A stretch of DNA of 64,000 nucleotides from Bacillota bacterium (GTDB lineage Bacteria > Bacillota > Clostridia > Lachnospirales > Lachnospiraceae). Positions 62,683-64,000 of the stretch are shown in pieces (within the stretch, counting starts at the first letter, position 1; the number at the start of each line of letters is the position of its first letter). A program made the position numbers and the translations under genes. The notes under the pieces were generated by a model, which worked only from the letters and a program-made list of their open reading frames with translations, did not search any database and was not told the DNA's origin. The DNA lies in contig JAEWCQ010000042.1 in assembly GCA_023390555.1 (NCBI GenBank), positions 14,067 to 78,066 of the forward strand. The letters run 5' to 3'.

Positions 62683-63354
62683 GCATCTGATCCGTAGAGT
62701 TTACACGCTTTTATGCTCCTCATGAAACATCATTTTATTAATTTTTAAAATGAAAGCAGTTTTTTAACAAACCTGCTTCGGTTATTCTTTTCATTTTTAT
62801 CAGTGATTAAATCTGAAATCTTTTGATTGCATCCTAAAATCGGAATTTAAATTGTACTACCGTCTACTGCATACAGATGGAACCTATTCTATAAATTTGT
62901 AGTTTTATTCTCTTTATTATTCTCAGCAAAAGTTTGAAAAAGAATCAGGAAGGCTTCCTGGAGGATACTTTGATATGCCTTAGCTATTGGCGTTTAGAAA
63001 TTTCAGAAGATTTAGACTATTAAATACAGTTTAGAAACGTGCATAATTTACTGAAATTGAAGAATGATAGGAAGTTATAACATAGTTTTTTCTTGGATAA
63101 AAGAATACTTTTTGGGATATGAAAACGCATTTTGAATCCCATATTTTTGTACCTACTTATTAGAATAAATGCAATGAATTATTAAAAAGATGTCAATTTA
63201 ATAATTTTTGTAAACTTTGCATAGTACCTGGCTTTTGATCGAAGCTATTAATTGTACGCACTTTTTTGATCTATCTGCTAAATATTTTTGTGTATTTCTT
63301 GAGCAGTCACGGCAATTTCTGCATAGCAGATGATTTATTAAAAGATTACTATAT

Positions 63355-63403
63355 AAAAAAATAGCGAACACATTGATAAATTCAATGTGTTCGCTATTTT
63401 TTT
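63355..63403 (-). terminator. Terminator of the tRNA cluster
   Basis: A strong stem (AATAGCGAACACATTGA with TCAATGTGTTCGCTATT) is followed by T residues on the minus strand, right after tRNA-Lys. The A run on the other side lets it work in both directions. Confidence 0.9.
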
Positions 63404-63407
63404 GTCG

Positions 63408-63480
63408 TGAGACATCGGGGATTCGAACCCCGGACAACTTGATTAAAAGTCAAGTGCTCTACCAACTGAGCTAATATCCC
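63408..63480 (-). tRNA. tRNA-Lys (TTT)
   Basis: A 73-nt cloverleaf with acceptor GGGATAT, D-loop AGCTCAGTTGGTAGAGC, anticodon loop CTTTTAA and T-loop GGTTCGAATCC. The 3' CCA is not encoded. It is the last tRNA of the cluster. Confidence 0.95.
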
Positions 63481-63502
63481 ATATTCAATATAAAATTGTA
63501 AA

Positions 63503-63575
<73 letters not shown>

Positions 63576-63583
63576 AAAAAGAG

Positions 63584-63657
63584 TTGCGGGGACAGGATTT
63601 GAACCTATGACCTTCGGGTTATGAGCCCGACGAGCTTCCAGACTGCTCCACCCCGCG
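63584..63657 (-). tRNA. Initiator tRNA-fMet (CAT)
   Basis: It begins CGCGGGGTGGAGCAG. The unpaired C1-A72 end and the GGG/CCC anticodon stem (GGGCTCATAACCC) are the marks of initiator tRNA. CCA is not encoded. Confidence 0.95.
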
Positions 63658-63669
63658 ATAATTTTGAAA

Positions 63670-63751
63670 TGGATGGAGGTGGATTCGAACCACCGAAGCA
63701 ATTTGCAGCAGATTTACAGTCTGTCCCCTTTGGCCACTCGGGAATCCATCC
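63670..63751 (-). tRNA. tRNA-Tyr (GTA)
   Basis: An 82-nt tRNA with a long variable arm, acceptor GGATGGA/TCCATCC and anticodon loop CTGTAAA. CCA is not encoded. Confidence 0.95.
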
Positions 63752-63775
63752 ATAATACAATATGAAATTGTAGAA

Positions 63776-63848
63776 AGCCGATGATCGGACTCGAACCGAT
63801 AACCTGCTGATTACAAATCAGCTGCTCTGCCAATTGAGCCACATCGGC
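63776..63848 (-). tRNA. tRNA-Thr (TGT)
   Basis: A 73-nt cloverleaf with acceptor GCCGATG/CATCGGC, anticodon loop TTTGTAA and T-loop GGTTCGAGTCC. CCA is not encoded. Confidence 0.95.
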
Positions 63849-63874
63849 ATATCCATCATTTTAAACAAGAAAAA

Positions 63875-63947
63875 TGGGACCTATAGGGCTCGAACCTATG
63901 ACCCTCTGCTTGTAAGGCAGATGCTCTCCCAGCTGAGCTAAGATCCC
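63875..63947 (-). tRNA. tRNA-Val (TAC)
   Basis: A 73-nt cloverleaf with acceptor GGGATCT/AGGTCCC, anticodon loop CTTACAA and T-loop GGTTCGAGCCC. CCA is not encoded. Confidence 0.95.
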
Positions 63948-63951
63948 AAAA

Positions 63952-64000
63952 CGACCCAAGCGGGACTCGAACCCGCGACCTCCGCCGTGACAGGGCGGCG
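63952..64000 (-). tRNA. tRNA-Asp (GTC), 3' part only
   Basis: The anticodon region CCTGTCACGG, T-arm GCGGGTTCGAGTCCCGC and 3' acceptor strand are visible. The 5' part lies beyond the window end. Confidence 0.88.

Noticed and set aside
62683..63354. Possible decayed gene in the AT-rich gap upstream of the taurine operon
   Set aside because: Short frames in all directions show no family match, repeat or ribosome site.
63198..63437. A 79-residue minus-strand frame next to the tRNA cluster
   Set aside because: It overlaps the tRNA-Lys gene and its terminator and has no ribosome site, so it is not a gene.

Overview
The window looks like a chromosomal segment of an anaerobic gut-type Firmicute, most likely a Lachnospiraceae-like Clostridium relative. 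The evidence is strong AGGAGG ribosome sites, PTS systems with PRD regulators, an anaerobic iron-sulfur enoate-reductase-type flavoenzyme, a glycyl radical enzyme with its activase, Bce-type peptide-sensing modules, a heterodimeric multidrug ABC exporter and a tRNA cluster without encoded CCA ends. The species cannot be told from the sequence alone.

Layout. 1-4.6 kb: the 5' part of a GPH sugar symporter, a patatin-like lipase, a Ser-rich protein, an NfeD-like protein and a diguanylate cyclase. 4.7-9 kb: a MarR regulator divergent from a heterodimeric ABC exporter. 9-10 kb: a small membrane protein and a kinase-fold protein. 10.2-17.5 kb: a LacI-type regulator and a maltodextrin operon (two permeases, binding lipoprotein, GH13 enzyme, starch-binding surface protein). 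17.9-20 kb: a polymorphic-toxin island with a WXG-like protein ending in a Doc/Fic domain, an overlapping putative immunity gene and a second Doc-type gene. 20.1-26.1 kb: two FtsX-type ABC systems, the second BceAB-like. 26.4-35.3 kb: a Lac-type PTS operon with 6-phospho-beta-glucosidase, an allulose-6-phosphate-epimerase-like protein, an RpiB/allose-6-phosphate-isomerase-like protein and two poorly known proteins, under a LicR-type activator and two near-identical promoters. 35.5-42.1 kb: a beta-glucoside PTS operon under a LicT-type antiterminator with a visible RAT/terminator, ending in an enoate-reductase-like flavoenzyme. 42.4-48.1 kb: a Ser/Thr-rich protein, a lipoprotein, a BceRS-like two-component system, small proteins and a stand-alone condensation-domain protein. 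48.2-53.7 kb: thiC with a TPP riboswitch, a YczE-like membrane protein, enolase, a GNAT enzyme and a flavodoxin. 53.8-62.5 kb: a seven-gene taurine operon. 63.4-64 kb: seven tRNA genes.

How the genes work together. The clearest system is the taurine operon: TauABC-type import, taurine:pyruvate aminotransferase, sulfoacetaldehyde reductase, and isethionate sulfite-lyase with its activase. Together they predict taurine to sulfoacetaldehyde to isethionate to acetaldehyde plus sulfite. The second is the Lac-type PTS operon. Its mix of phospho-beta-glycosidase, allose-6-phosphate isomerase type and allulose-6-phosphate epimerase type suggests that it takes up and degrades beta-allosides. I know of no description of such an operon, but I could not search. 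The third is the secreted-toxin locus with a Doc-like tip.

Most CDS here lie on the minus strand. Start sites were moved from the longest frame where a Shine-Dalgarno sequence or promoter decided the matter. No CRISPR array, insertion sequence or prophage was seen.
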